Source: a virus
Length of the DNA: 39,712 nt
Virus record (IMG/VR): IMGVR_UViG_3300023174_000333
Coordinates: 1 to 39,712 of that record
Reading direction: 5' to 3' (one strand)
Each line of letters begins with the position of its first letter. Position 1 is the stretch's first letter. The position numbers were made by a program, and so were the translations under genes. Below, in pieces: positions 25,106 through 30,375 of the stretch. The notes below the pieces were generated by a model. It ran no database searches, had not been told where the DNA came from, and was given only the letters and a program-made list of their open reading frames with translations.

Positions 25106-25357
25106 TTACCTCCGCATAGTTTGTGTCGGACGGAGTGTATGATTATCATACAGCCTTTGGCGTTGCTGTGCCATAGCCTCCTGAATACCGACATAGTTAT
25201 CTAGAGATTGGCAAATCTTCTTAGCCAGTTCTCTGCCTTCTAACCTATTATAACCAAAGGTGGCAAGTTTGTCTATTACTTTTTGCACACGAGGCTCTTG
25301 CTTATAAGCATCAGGCCTAAAGACTTGCAACTGGCCCTGTCTGACTCTTGTTATCAT
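25106..25357 (-). CDS. Small basic helical protein
   Basis: 83 residues from ATG 25357, overlapping the previous stop; an upstream TTG would add three residues. It is helical and basic (YKQEPRVQKVIDKL, then ELAKKICQSLDNYV). The C-terminus is encoded across one copy of the 15-bp palindrome (LYDNHT) and one copy of the GTTTGTGTYGG motif (PTQT), at 25137-25151 and 25119-25129. No recognised family. Confidence 0.65.
   Translation of the reverse strand: MITRVRQGQLQVFRPDAYKQEPRVQKVIDKLATFGYNRLEGRELAKKICQSLDNYVGIQEAMAQQRQRLYDNHTLRPTQTMRR
25119..25129 (-). repeat. Motif M copy 1 (GTTTGTGTYGG)
   Basis: GTTTGTGTCGG read on the + strand, inside the coding end of the 83-residue gene, 7 bp from palindrome copy 1. 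Confidence 0.6.
25137..25151. repeat. Palindrome P copy 1
   Basis: GTATGATTATCATAC with T and A flanks (17 bp symmetric). Within the 83-residue gene, encoding YDNHT in the leftward frame. Confidence 0.75.
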
Positions 25358-25737
25358 CAGTACCAACCTTTCCTATTGTGATGGTTCAACGCTTGGCAAG
25401 GTGAGCCATAGCGGTATAGAATATAAGCAAATCCACGCTCAATTTGCCGTGTTGCTGGTGTTTTCGGGTCCATTCCTAGTATCTGAGGTATACCCCCAGC
25501 ATTCTTACCCATTACTTTGACTTTATTATACGCTTCGGGTCTCCAATTGGATTCCTTCTGCCATAACTTTTCCAAGCAGACGAATTGCTTGTCCGTCCAC
25601 GCCAACATTACATCTCTTGCATATGCTTTACTATCTGCAACACCCCACTTATGCGGTTGCTTCGGGGGTTCGTGTCCTGTATGCGTAACTCCGAATAGCA
25701 TAAATAATGCTATCAAGAGTATCAGTATTTTTCTCAC
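25357..25737 (-). CDS. Secreted lysozyme-like (SLT-fold) protein
   Basis: 126 residues with a GTG start (25735-25737) behind AAGGTGG. Residues 1-20 form a signal peptide or N-terminal anchor (KILILLIALFMLFGV). Residues about 50-126 resemble the short actinobacterial transglycosylase-like domain: LWQKESNWRPEAYN provides the catalytic Glu62 and the usual ESxW. AGGIPQILG and the closing GSPCQALNHH also fit. Two cysteines (54 and about 114) could form a disulfide outside the cell. It would cut glycan strands in the wall. Being in the leftward, likely early, block it is unlikely to be the main lysis enzyme. Confidence 0.74.
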   Translation of the reverse strand: MRKILILLIALFMLFGVTHTGHEPPKQPHKWGVADSKAYARDVMLAWTDKQFVCLEKLWQKESNWRPEAYNKVKVMGKNAGGIPQILGMDPKTPATRQIERGFAYILYRYGSPCQALNHHNRKGWY

Positions 25738-25740
25738 GTG

Positions 25741-26079
25741 TTACCACCTTACTAGAGGTATCATCTTATCTGCGAAGTCCATAGCCCGCCCCATATCTGA
25801 TTGCGGCCCATAGTTCTCTCTTGTCCTGTTTAGCATAGCGATTCGCTCGCCAGCAAGTAACCCACCCCAAATACCGTGAGGTAAGTTTTCTGATTTCATT
25901 CCTTCTTCGAGACATCGTTCCTTTGCAGGACACGTATTGCATTGTTCGATAGCATAGGTGATGCTCTGCACCAACTCTGCGCGTCTAGCCATAGAAGGTC
26001 GACCGTTCTCGTTCTCAGGGAACCAGTAATCTGCATTCGGGTCGTTCGTGCAGTTACCTACTAGCGGTTCACTCTTCAT
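25741..26079 (-). CDS. WhiB-family transcriptional regulator
   Basis: 112 residues. The four conserved cysteines Cys10, Cys47, Cys50 and Cys56 (C..C-x2-C-x5-C) would hold a 4Fe-4S cluster, and GIWGG at 69-73 is the signature turn. WhiB proteins are confined to actinobacteria and their phages, where they bind the primary sigma factor and modulate transcription; a phage WhiB in TM4 blocks a host WhiB and septation. The gene starts within the end of the previous one. The C-terminal tail after residue 85 is less basic than in host WhiB proteins. Confidence 0.9.
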   Translation of the reverse strand: MKSEPLVGNCTNDPNADYWFPENENGRPSMARRAELVQSITYAIEQCNTCPAKERCLEEGMKSENLPHGIWGGLLAGERIAMLNRTRENYGPQSDMGRAMDFADKMIPLVRW

Positions 26080-26182
26080 TCATCTCATCCCACATTCGGT
26101 CAGGGTCGTCTTCGAACTCTTCATCGTCGTCGTCCATTCCTAGTGCAAATGGGTCTCCGTCAAGCCACATTGGTTCACTCAT
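26069..26182 (-). CDS. Very acidic 37-residue protein
   Basis: 37 residues from ATG 26182, overlapping the previous stop by 8 bases. Half of the residues are Asp or Glu (MDDDDEEFEDDPDRMWDE). A longer upstream frame would run through the previous gene in another frame and looks like an artefact (poly-Lys/Met). Such short acidic peptides are candidates for DNA-mimic or polymerase-binding proteins; none is recognised. Confidence 0.52.
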   Translation of the reverse strand: MSEPMWLDGDPFALGMDDDDEEFEDDPDRMWDEMNEE

Positions 26183-26375
26183 CTTCTTCATCACCACCAA
26201 TGAACTCATCATCTTCATCGTCTTCTTCTTCGAGTTCTTCAATCGTGATGTCGTCGACCTCGCCAAAGTGCGCATAGTCTTCATACATCCAGCCCTGCTT
26301 CTCTGCTTCTACGTCACTATCGGCTTCTACTTCGTAGAAATAAGTGACTTTCACCTTCACATTATATCTAGCCAT
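26175..26375 (-). CDS. Small protein with acidic tail
   Basis: 66 residues. The first 30 form a beta hairpin-like segment (YNVKVKVTYFYEVEADSD) and the last 22 are almost all acidic (EELEEEDDEDDEF, then GDEEDE). It overlaps both neighbours by 8 bases, typical of coupled translation. A similar design, beta core plus acidic tail, is seen in small host-takeover proteins, but no homology is claimed. Confidence 0.62.
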   Translation of the reverse strand: MARYNVKVKVTYFYEVEADSDVEAEKQGWMYEDYAHFGEVDDITIEELEEEDDEDDEFIGGDEEDE

Positions 26376-26742
26376 TGTATTTATCCTCCAGTATTGAGTC
26401 TAGCACATATTCGAACTCGGGTCTACTTGCCATTTCAGGCTCATCTGTATCCCAAATGATTTCGTATCCGTAACTCTCATCCCATATAAGCCGTCCTGCA
26501 TACAGCACACGAGCACCATTGACTAACTCAAAGTCCTTAGCCCAAGCAGTTTCTCGTCGCAGTCGTTGCTTCACATTGAATGACTCAAGCATCTCATCAA
26601 CTGTTACTTCTCGTTCATCTTCTTGTCCTAGCAGTAATCGTGCATCTGCTATCTTTCTATCTGTATGATAATCATACGCGTTGCCTGATGTGAGTAGGTG
26701 GATGTAATCCAGCACTACTTCACGCACTTTTTCTGTATCCAT
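26368..26742 (-). CDS. Unknown leftward protein (124 residues)
   Basis: 124 residues preceded by a purine-rich AGGGGGTAGAG. It begins with an amphipathic helix (MDTEKVREVVLDYIHLL) and ends in an aromatic acidic part (WDESYGYEIIWDTDEPEM). One palindrome copy (26663-26677, the only copy with the opposite central base) encodes AYDYHT near residue 22. No family recognised. Confidence 0.65.
   Translation of the reverse strand: MDTEKVREVVLDYIHLLTSGNAYDYHTDRKIADARLLLGQEDEREVTVDEMLESFNVKQRLRRETAWAKDFELVNGARVLYAGRLIWDESYGYEIIWDTDEPEMASRPEFEYVLDSILEDKYNG
26663..26677. repeat. Palindrome P copy 2
   Basis: GTATGATAATCATAC, the only copy with A at the centre on the + strand. Inside the 124-residue gene, encoding AYDYHT. 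Confidence 0.75.
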
Positions 26743-26744
26743 CT

Positions 26745-26954
26745 CTACCCCCTGTTGTATGCTGGATAGTATACAGGAACTATCTCAGCGTTGTCAAGTT
26801 TTACAGCCCATTCAAGAGCCTCATCCAACGTCGGGAATGTGCCGTATCGCACAGTCCCTTCATCAGTATCAGTTTCAGTAATGTAGCCCATTACCCACAT
26901 CCCCCACAAGGGTTCTGCTATCTTAATCTCCTTAGAAGTCGAAGTGCTTGTCAT
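26745..26954 (-). CDS. Small alpha/beta protein of unknown function
   Basis: 69 residues if started at ATG 26954, which overlaps the amidotransferase end by 23 bases; a start at 26966 is an alternative. It contains GMWVMGYITETDTDEGTVRYGTF followed by a helix DEALEWAVKL, a compact strand-strand-helix layout. It lies directly after the glutamine amidotransferase and may be its small partner, by position only. Confidence 0.55.
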   Translation of the reverse strand: MTSTSTSKEIKIAEPLWGMWVMGYITETDTDEGTVRYGTFPTLDEALEWAVKLDNAEIVPVYYPAYNRG

Positions 26955-27774
26955 AATACCACGCATTCTGAGGTTTGTGTTGGTCGCGCATCCACTTGCT
27001 ATCGGCTGGCACATAGCACAGGCAACTGTCGCCGTATGACCCTGTGCAGTCGAAGCAGGTGTAGCACATCTCGCAGTAGTAAGGGTTAGCATCCTCAAAT
27101 GCTATCGTCCTACACGACGGACACTCGAAGTCTTCCAAAACTTCCGTATCTGTATGATTATCATACGCCAGCGCCGTCGCACTACTGGGCTTGATGTAAC
27201 TCGACCACGTTGATGGCTTGTATGTATCGTTAGACCACCACATTCCTTCATTATCCCAGTAGCCACTAGACTCGTTGATAATGTAGCATTGGTCGCCAGC
27301 CTTCGGGTCAAGTGTAAGGATAGCAACCTTGCTACCACTAGCCCACTTGCTTACTATCTTCCATACATTGTCGTCGTCAAGGGCTTTGACGCCACCAATA
27401 GTCGGAAGGGTATCCTCTGCAAAGATACGCGTATCGCTACGCTTATCAGTTGCGTGGATTTCTATGTCGAGGATACCATTGTGTGCTAGATAGGTATCAT
27501 CTCTACCACCAACCTTGAAGGGGTGGCAGTTCTCTTCATTCTTTACGCCGTGTGTTGCATATCTAGCGTGGAACATAGCGTAACTATTTGGGTATTCTTT
27601 GCGAACGTCTAAGAACTCCTTAATGATTTTCTTAGCGGACATACCCTTGCCTGTGATAATCTTATCACCAGCAATTACTGCATAGCCAAAGCCGTGTGGA
27701 TTATTACACGAGGCACACTCTAAATCTTTTTTACGAGGAGTAGAGTTGGGAGAGCATACGACCAATAAGCACAT
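26932..27774 (-). CDS. Class II glutamine amidotransferase with zinc-ribbon tail
   Basis: 280 residues. Met-Cys at the N-terminus would expose Cys2 as the Ntn nucleophile. NPHGFG (25-30), HARYATHG (69-76), HPF (84-86) and LAHNG (96-100) are the class II glutaminase motifs that bind glutamine and form the oxyanion hole. The C-terminal 70 residues carry about seven cysteines (CPSC, CEMCYTCFDC, CLC), a probable zinc module not usual in this family. It would release ammonia from glutamine for a ligase, and the gene immediately upstream is an amidoligase. A palindrome copy lies in the 3' part (27152-27166). Confidence 0.84.
   Translation of the reverse strand: MCLLVVCSPNSTPRKKDLECASCNNPHGFGYAVIAGDKIITGKGMSAKKIIKEFLDVRKEYPNSYAMFHARYATHGVKNEENCHPFKVGGRDDTYLAHNGILDIEIHATDKRSDTRIFAEDTLPTIGGVKALDDDNVWKIVSKWASGSKVAILTLDPKAGDQCYIINESSGYWDNEGMWWSNDTYKPSTWSSYIKPSSATALAYDNHTDTEVLEDFECPSCRTIAFEDANPYYCEMCYTCFDCTGSYGDSCLCYVPADSKWMRDQHKPQNAWYYDKHFDF
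26973..26983 (-). repeat. Motif M copy 2
   Basis: GTTTGTGTTGG on the + strand, within the end of the glutamine amidotransferase gene, read in a different codon frame from copy 1. Confidence 0.6.
27152..27166. repeat. Palindrome P copy 3
   Basis: Perfect 15-mer inside the amidotransferase gene, encoding AYDNHT. Confidence 0.75.
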
Positions 27775-27788
27775 AATCTATCCTATCT

Positions 27789-27803
27789 GTATGATTATCA
27801 TAC
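27789..27803. repeat. Palindrome P copy 4
   Basis: Perfect 15-mer spanning the TGA stop of the amidoligase and ending 14 bp before the amidotransferase ATG. Confidence 0.78.
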
Positions 27804-29003
27804 GTTTTGTAGTTGATTAGCAACCTTTGCTAACCTAGCATTGAGTTCGGGATACAGAGCAGCATTGTCCTGTATGTATGAGGTGAAGTTGTCCTGCGAT
27901 AGTGAGCCTTGACGCACATCTCTGACCGACATACCTCTAGTATACTCAACGCTGGCGTGCGCTAAGTCGATGAATGATTTTACTGTTTCGCTATTCACGC
28001 TACTTCTAAAGATACGCATCTCTAGTGTGGCGTGGTTCTGTGTATTGACCGCAGAGTAGCGGTCGCTATTGCGTGAGTTATCTAACTTGTTTTTGAGGTT
28101 ACGTCGCGACTTCCATTCTCGGTTGCCGTCTGCATCCTCTGATACATAGTCAGTATTAGCGTCGTCGAACTTAGCCCAACGGCTAGATGAGCGACCTGCT
28201 ATTGCTTCGTATAGTGTCTGATTATCATACACTAATCGAAGGAAGCGGTGCATATGCGCACCACCATTGAAACCAGCACGTGAGATGTGAATGTGCAAGC
28301 CTGCGGTAGGCGCATCCCACGCTTTTACCTTGATGCCATTCCTGCTTCGTAAGGCTTCGAGGGTATTCCACAATTCGTAGGCTTCGTTCTTGTAAAAATC
28401 GTGGGTCATAGGGTGCGTAACTATCTCAAAGCCACAGTTCAGAGAGCCATCACTCTTGAGATACGCTAGGCTTAGTTGCTCTAGTCTGCTCGCATATTCT
28501 GCGGAGTCAGAGCGATTTTGTCGTGCTTCTACTTCGATTTCTAGCCCGAAGAATAAGCGTTCTTCCTTGTCGGTGGTGTGGAAGATAGGGTCAGGGCGGT
28601 AAGAGTAATCGTGGATTACCCGCGCATCATCTCCGTCGTGGTCGCTACATCCGTGAGCGTAATACGCATCACAGTCCTCGCACCAACTTGTATTGCCTAC
28701 GCAGTCCTCACAGTAGGAATTGTTAGTGTCCTCTGTGTAGTAACTAGAGCCTGTGTGATACTCATTACAATCATCACAATAGTTAGCGTGGTTTTCCATA
28801 CAAGTTTGGCACCACATCTCACTTTGGTCGACGTAATACCAGTCGTCATTTTCCCAACCAGTATCATCACAATGCTCACAGATACGCTTGCAATTTTCAC
28901 AACTCACATCTCCTGAATAAGAGATGAGGTGCGCATCATCTTCGCTAACTTCGGTCATACAACCGCTACAAGTTAGGAGAACGATGTCTTCGTCTGCATC
29001 CAT
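27798..29003 (-). CDS. Amidoligase-like protein with N-terminal Cys clusters
   Basis: 401 residues. Residues 12-119 hold about seven Cys-x2-Cys pairs (12/15, 35/38, 42/45, 65/68, 76/79, 98/101, 108/111), an array of treble-clef or zinc-ribbon knuckles. The C-terminal two thirds match the amidoligase_2 (COOH-NH2 ligase) fold: FFGLEIEVE (151-159), KSDGSL (183-188), GFEIVTHP (191-198), GLHIHIS (235-241). These enzymes are predicted to join carboxyl and amino groups using ATP, sometimes attaching peptide tags or modifying cell-wall peptides. GAAAGGAT precedes the start and a palindrome copy lies 21 bp upstream. The TGA stop is inside another copy (27789-27803). Confidence 0.8.
   Translation of the reverse strand: MDADEDIVLLTCSGCMTEVSEDDAHLISYSGDVSCENCKRICEHCDDTGWENDDWYYVDQSEMWCQTCMENHANYCDDCNEYHTGSSYYTEDTNNSYCEDCVGNTSWCEDCDAYYAHGCSDHDGDDARVIHDYSYRPDPIFHTTDKEERLFFGLEIEVEARQNRSDSAEYASRLEQLSLAYLKSDGSLNCGFEIVTHPMTHDFYKNEAYELWNTLEALRSRNGIKVKAWDAPTAGLHIHISRAGFNGGAHMHRFLRLVYDNQTLYEAIAGRSSSRWAKFDDANTDYVSEDADGNREWKSRRNLKNKLDNSRNSDRYSAVNTQNHATLEMRIFRSSVNSETVKSFIDLAHASVEYTRGMSVRDVRQGSLSQDNFTSYIQDNAALYPELNARLAKVANQLQNV
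28216..28230. repeat. Palindrome P copy 5
   Basis: GTCTGATTATCATAC, one mismatch in one arm. Inside the amidoligase gene, encoding VYDNQT. Confidence 0.65.
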
Positions 29004-29024
29004 AATTTATCCTTTCGATACTCC

Positions 29025-29039
29025 GTATGATTATCATAC
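29025..29039. repeat. Palindrome P copy 6
   Basis: Perfect 15-mer ending 21 bp before the amidoligase start, just upstream of its ribosome site. Confidence 0.78.
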
Positions 29040-29072
29040 GAGAGGCGTTGCTATTTAGTTATAGGTAGAACC

Positions 29073-29258
29073 TTACACTACGGCCTTGCGTAAGTCAAGT
29101 ATCGCGTCAGAAATCTTTGAGCGTAGACTCTCCACCTCAATAACGAGAACCTTGAAATCGTTGCGGCTGTGGATGTCCTGTTGCGCTCGCAACGCCATTC
29201 TAATCACTTCCACTTCACGTGGCGTGAGGTCGAGCAGTAGGTTTGTGTCGGCGCTCAT
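29073..29258 (-). CDS. Small helical protein of unknown function
   Basis: 61 residues, predicted as two helices (TPREVEVIRMALRAQQDI, then LVIEVESLRSKISDAILDL). The start overlaps the previous stop (ATGA). One copy of the GTTTGTGTYGG motif lies across its first codons. Likely a small dimeric coiled-coil protein. Confidence 0.62.
   Translation of the reverse strand: MSADTNLLLDLTPREVEVIRMALRAQQDIHSRNDFKVLVIEVESLRSKISDAILDLRKAVV
29241..29251 (-). repeat. Motif M copy 3
   Basis: GTTTGTGTCGG on the + strand, at the first codons of the 61-residue gene, read in the third codon frame. Confidence 0.6.
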
Positions 29259-29407
29259 TCGTCGTCCTCTTCTGAACCATCCAGCCCGAAGTCTTCCATA
29301 ACTGCCATTACGGCATCATCAAGGTCGGCTATGAGCAGTTCGATTTCGTCAGGGTTCATTGAGCGAACCATTCCAGCGGTGATACTAGACTCCCATACGT
29401 TCTTCAT
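29255..29407 (-). CDS. 50-residue acidic protein
   Basis: 50 residues from ATG 29407 (overlapping the previous stop) to TGA 29255. Acidic, helical (NPDEIELLIADLDDAVMAVMEDFG, shown in part) with an acidic tail GSEEDDE. Overlapping start/stop codons on both sides support it as a real gene of the chain. Unknown function. Confidence 0.58.
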   Translation of the reverse strand: MKNVWESSITAGMVRSMNPDEIELLIADLDDAVMAVMEDFGLDGSEEDDE

Positions 29408-29559
29408 TTCTTCCCCTTCTTACGGATAATCTTAGCGATACGCAAAACAACAACGATACCAACTACCAACAGGATAGTGCGCCAAAAGACATACACATCA
29501 CCGAAGTAGGTTGTAAGGCTGATGCCCCACTTGCTAGCCTCTAGGTTGAACAGTTCCAT
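29404..29559 (-). CDS. 51-residue single-pass membrane protein
   Basis: 51 residues from ATG 29559, preceded by GAAAGGA, with a palindrome copy 24 bp upstream. An amphipathic N-terminus is followed by a transmembrane helix (about 29-45, RTILLVVGIVVVLRIAKI) and a lysine/arginine tail (RKKGKK), implying the tail faces the cytoplasm. An early membrane protein of unknown role. Confidence 0.62.
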   Translation of the reverse strand: MELFNLEASKWGISLTTYFGDVYVFWRTILLVVGIVVVLRIAKIIRKKGKK

Positions 29560-29583
29560 TTCATTTCCTTTCACTAAGTTGCT

Positions 29584-29598
29584 GTATGATTATCATAC
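29584..29598. repeat. Palindrome P copy 7
   Basis: Perfect 15-mer with T/A flanks, 24 bp before the 51-residue membrane protein start and 5 bp from the tRNA-like element. Confidence 0.78.
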
Positions 29599-29603
29599 AA
29601 CGT

Positions 29604-29647
29604 GCCTATCGTGAGAATCGAACTCACGACTATGCGCCAGCATAGGC
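29604..29647 (-). other. tRNA-like acceptor/T-arm remnant
   Basis: On the - strand a GCCTAT stem (29647-29642) pairs with ATAGGC (29609-29604). Next to the 3' strand is a perfect T arm: GTGAG-TTCGATT-CTCAC (29627-29611). D and anticodon arms are absent, only about 13 nt lie between, and CCA is not encoded. It could be a decayed tRNA, an attP core derived from the 3' end of a host tRNA, or a tRNA mimic. It lies between two leftward genes just upstream of palindrome copy 7. Confidence 0.55.
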
Positions 29648-29659
29648 TACCAGATGGTA

Positions 29660-29851
29660 TTACTCAGCCCACTCCGAGTATTCGTCATCTTCGGTTTCCA
29701 GTAAGATTTCATCAAGGGAGATGTCTACGCCGTAAGCATCTTCCTCTAGTAGGATTTCTGCTAGTTCTTCATCTGTAAAGATGTCGTGGGCAATTTCTAA
29801 CGCCTCTAAGTCTAGGTCGCTATCGTGCATTTTCTTACTCCATTCACTCAT
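29660..29851 (-). CDS. Acidic 63-residue protein
   Basis: 63 residues, with about 40% Asp/Glu (ALEIAHDIFTDEELAEILLE, shown in part; ending ETEDDEYSEWAE). The start overlaps the previous stop by 8 bases. Helical and acidic; another candidate small host-interaction protein. No family recognised. Confidence 0.62.
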   Translation of the reverse strand: MSEWSKKMHDSDLDLEALEIAHDIFTDEELAEILLEEDAYGVDISLDEILLETEDDEYSEWAE

Positions 29852-29996
29852 AGGTTTGCGCCCTGTCTAGGGCTTGGATACCGCGAAGGCGCATAGCCTC
29901 TTTGGCCTTTACTTCATCATCATTGTTCTTGATGATTTCTGCTCTGATAGCACCACGCGCTTCGGCGATAAGTGCTTCCATTTCGTCTAACTTCAT
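29844..29996 (-). CDS. 50-residue helical protein, first gene after twin promoters
   Basis: 50 residues from ATG 29996 with GAAAGGAT 7 nt upstream. A longer frame upstream would start in the palindrome and is unnecessary. The sequence is one long charged helix (MKLDEMEALIAEARGAI, then DEVKAKEAMRLRGIQAL). It is the first gene downstream of the leftward promoters at 30071 and 30173, and palindrome copy 8 sits 25 bp upstream of the start. Confidence 0.62.
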   Translation of the reverse strand: MKLDEMEALIAEARGAIRAEIIKNNDDEVKAKEAMRLRGIQALDRAQTYE

Positions 29997-30021
29997 TGTG
30001 CTATCCTTTCGTTTAGAGCCT

Positions 30022-30036
30022 GTATGATTATCATAC
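30022..30036. repeat. Palindrome P copy 8
   Basis: Perfect 15-mer with T/A flanks, 25 bp before the 50-residue gene start. Copies 8, 9 and 10 are spaced 100 and 102 bp. Confidence 0.78.
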
Positions 30037-30070
30037 AAGGCTTACTGCGTAGTGCAACCTTCATACTCTA

Positions 30071-30099
30071 AGAGTAGTCTAGCCCCACCTAGAAGTCAA
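30071..30099 (-). promoter_or_regulatory. Leftward promoter A
   Basis: On the - strand TTGACT (30099-30094), 17 bp spacer, TACTCT (30076-30071). A 13-bp palindrome (TACTCT-A-AGAGTA, 30064-30076) overlaps the -10. Palindrome copy 9 is centred about 65 bp upstream of the predicted transcription start. Confidence 0.62.
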
Positions 30100-30121
30100 G
30101 TTCTGCGGGAAACTATTTCCT

Positions 30122-30136
30122 GTATGATTATCATAC
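30122..30136. repeat. Palindrome P copy 9
   Basis: Perfect 15-mer with T/A flanks, 22 bp upstream of the -35 of promoter A. Confidence 0.78.
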
Positions 30137-30172
30137 ACGCTTTCGGCTTCGCTTTCCTAACTTCATAAGACT

Positions 30173-30201
30173 AATCTACCCTATCGCCAGCCATAAGGCA
30201 A
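30173..30201 (-). promoter_or_regulatory. Leftward promoter B
   Basis: On the - strand TTGCCT (30201-30196), 17 bp spacer, TAGATT (30178-30173). Palindrome copy 10 lies 22 bp upstream of the -35, exactly the same offset as copy 9 from promoter A. Confidence 0.55.
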
Positions 30202-30223
30202 GTATCGCCAGCATTTATTTTCC

Positions 30224-30238
30224 GTATGATTATCATAC
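30224..30238. repeat. Palindrome P copy 10
   Basis: Perfect 15-mer, 22 bp upstream of the -35 of promoter B. Confidence 0.78.
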
Positions 30239-30295
30239 AGAAGCCACGCGAGCGCCACAGGGTGCGCCTCAGATGCGCCACGCTGCGCAGCAAAA

Positions 30296-30316
30296 GTTTG
30301 TGTTGGTTTGTGTCGG
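30296..30316 (-). repeat. Motif M copies 4 and 5, overlapping tandem
   Basis: GTTTGTGTTGG directly followed, with a shared G, by a second unit ending TCGG. Located between palindrome copy 10 and the terminator. Confidence 0.65.
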
Positions 30317-30332
30317 CCGATTTTCGGGCGCG

Positions 30333-30362
30333 AAAAAACCCCCGCCGATTTCTCGGCGAGGG
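30333..30362 (-). terminator. Strong intrinsic terminator of the 208-residue gene
   Basis: On the - strand a 10-bp stem (CCCTCGCCGA with TCGGCGGGGG, one T-G pair), a GAAA tetraloop and TTTTTT. This separates the 208-residue gene's transcript from the promoters A and B that start the rest of the leftward block. Confidence 0.85.
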
Positions 30363-30375
30363 CTTTCGGTTCGGG

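Larger units (their letters stand above)
30037..30375 (-). promoter_or_regulatory. Gene-free control interval of the leftward operon
   Basis: A 339-bp interval without a gene. It contains two leftward promoters, palindrome copies 9 and 10 (copy 8 adjoins it), a GC-rich stretch with repeated GCGCC/GCGC (30245-30290) and a back-to-back pair of the GTTTGTGTYGG motif (30296-30316). It ends with the terminator of the 208-residue gene. I see no protein start with a ribosome site. Confidence 0.6.

Noticed and set aside
29604-29670. Complete tRNA gene
   Set aside because: T arm and acceptor fit, but there is no D arm, anticodon arm or room for them, so only a tRNA-like element is reported.
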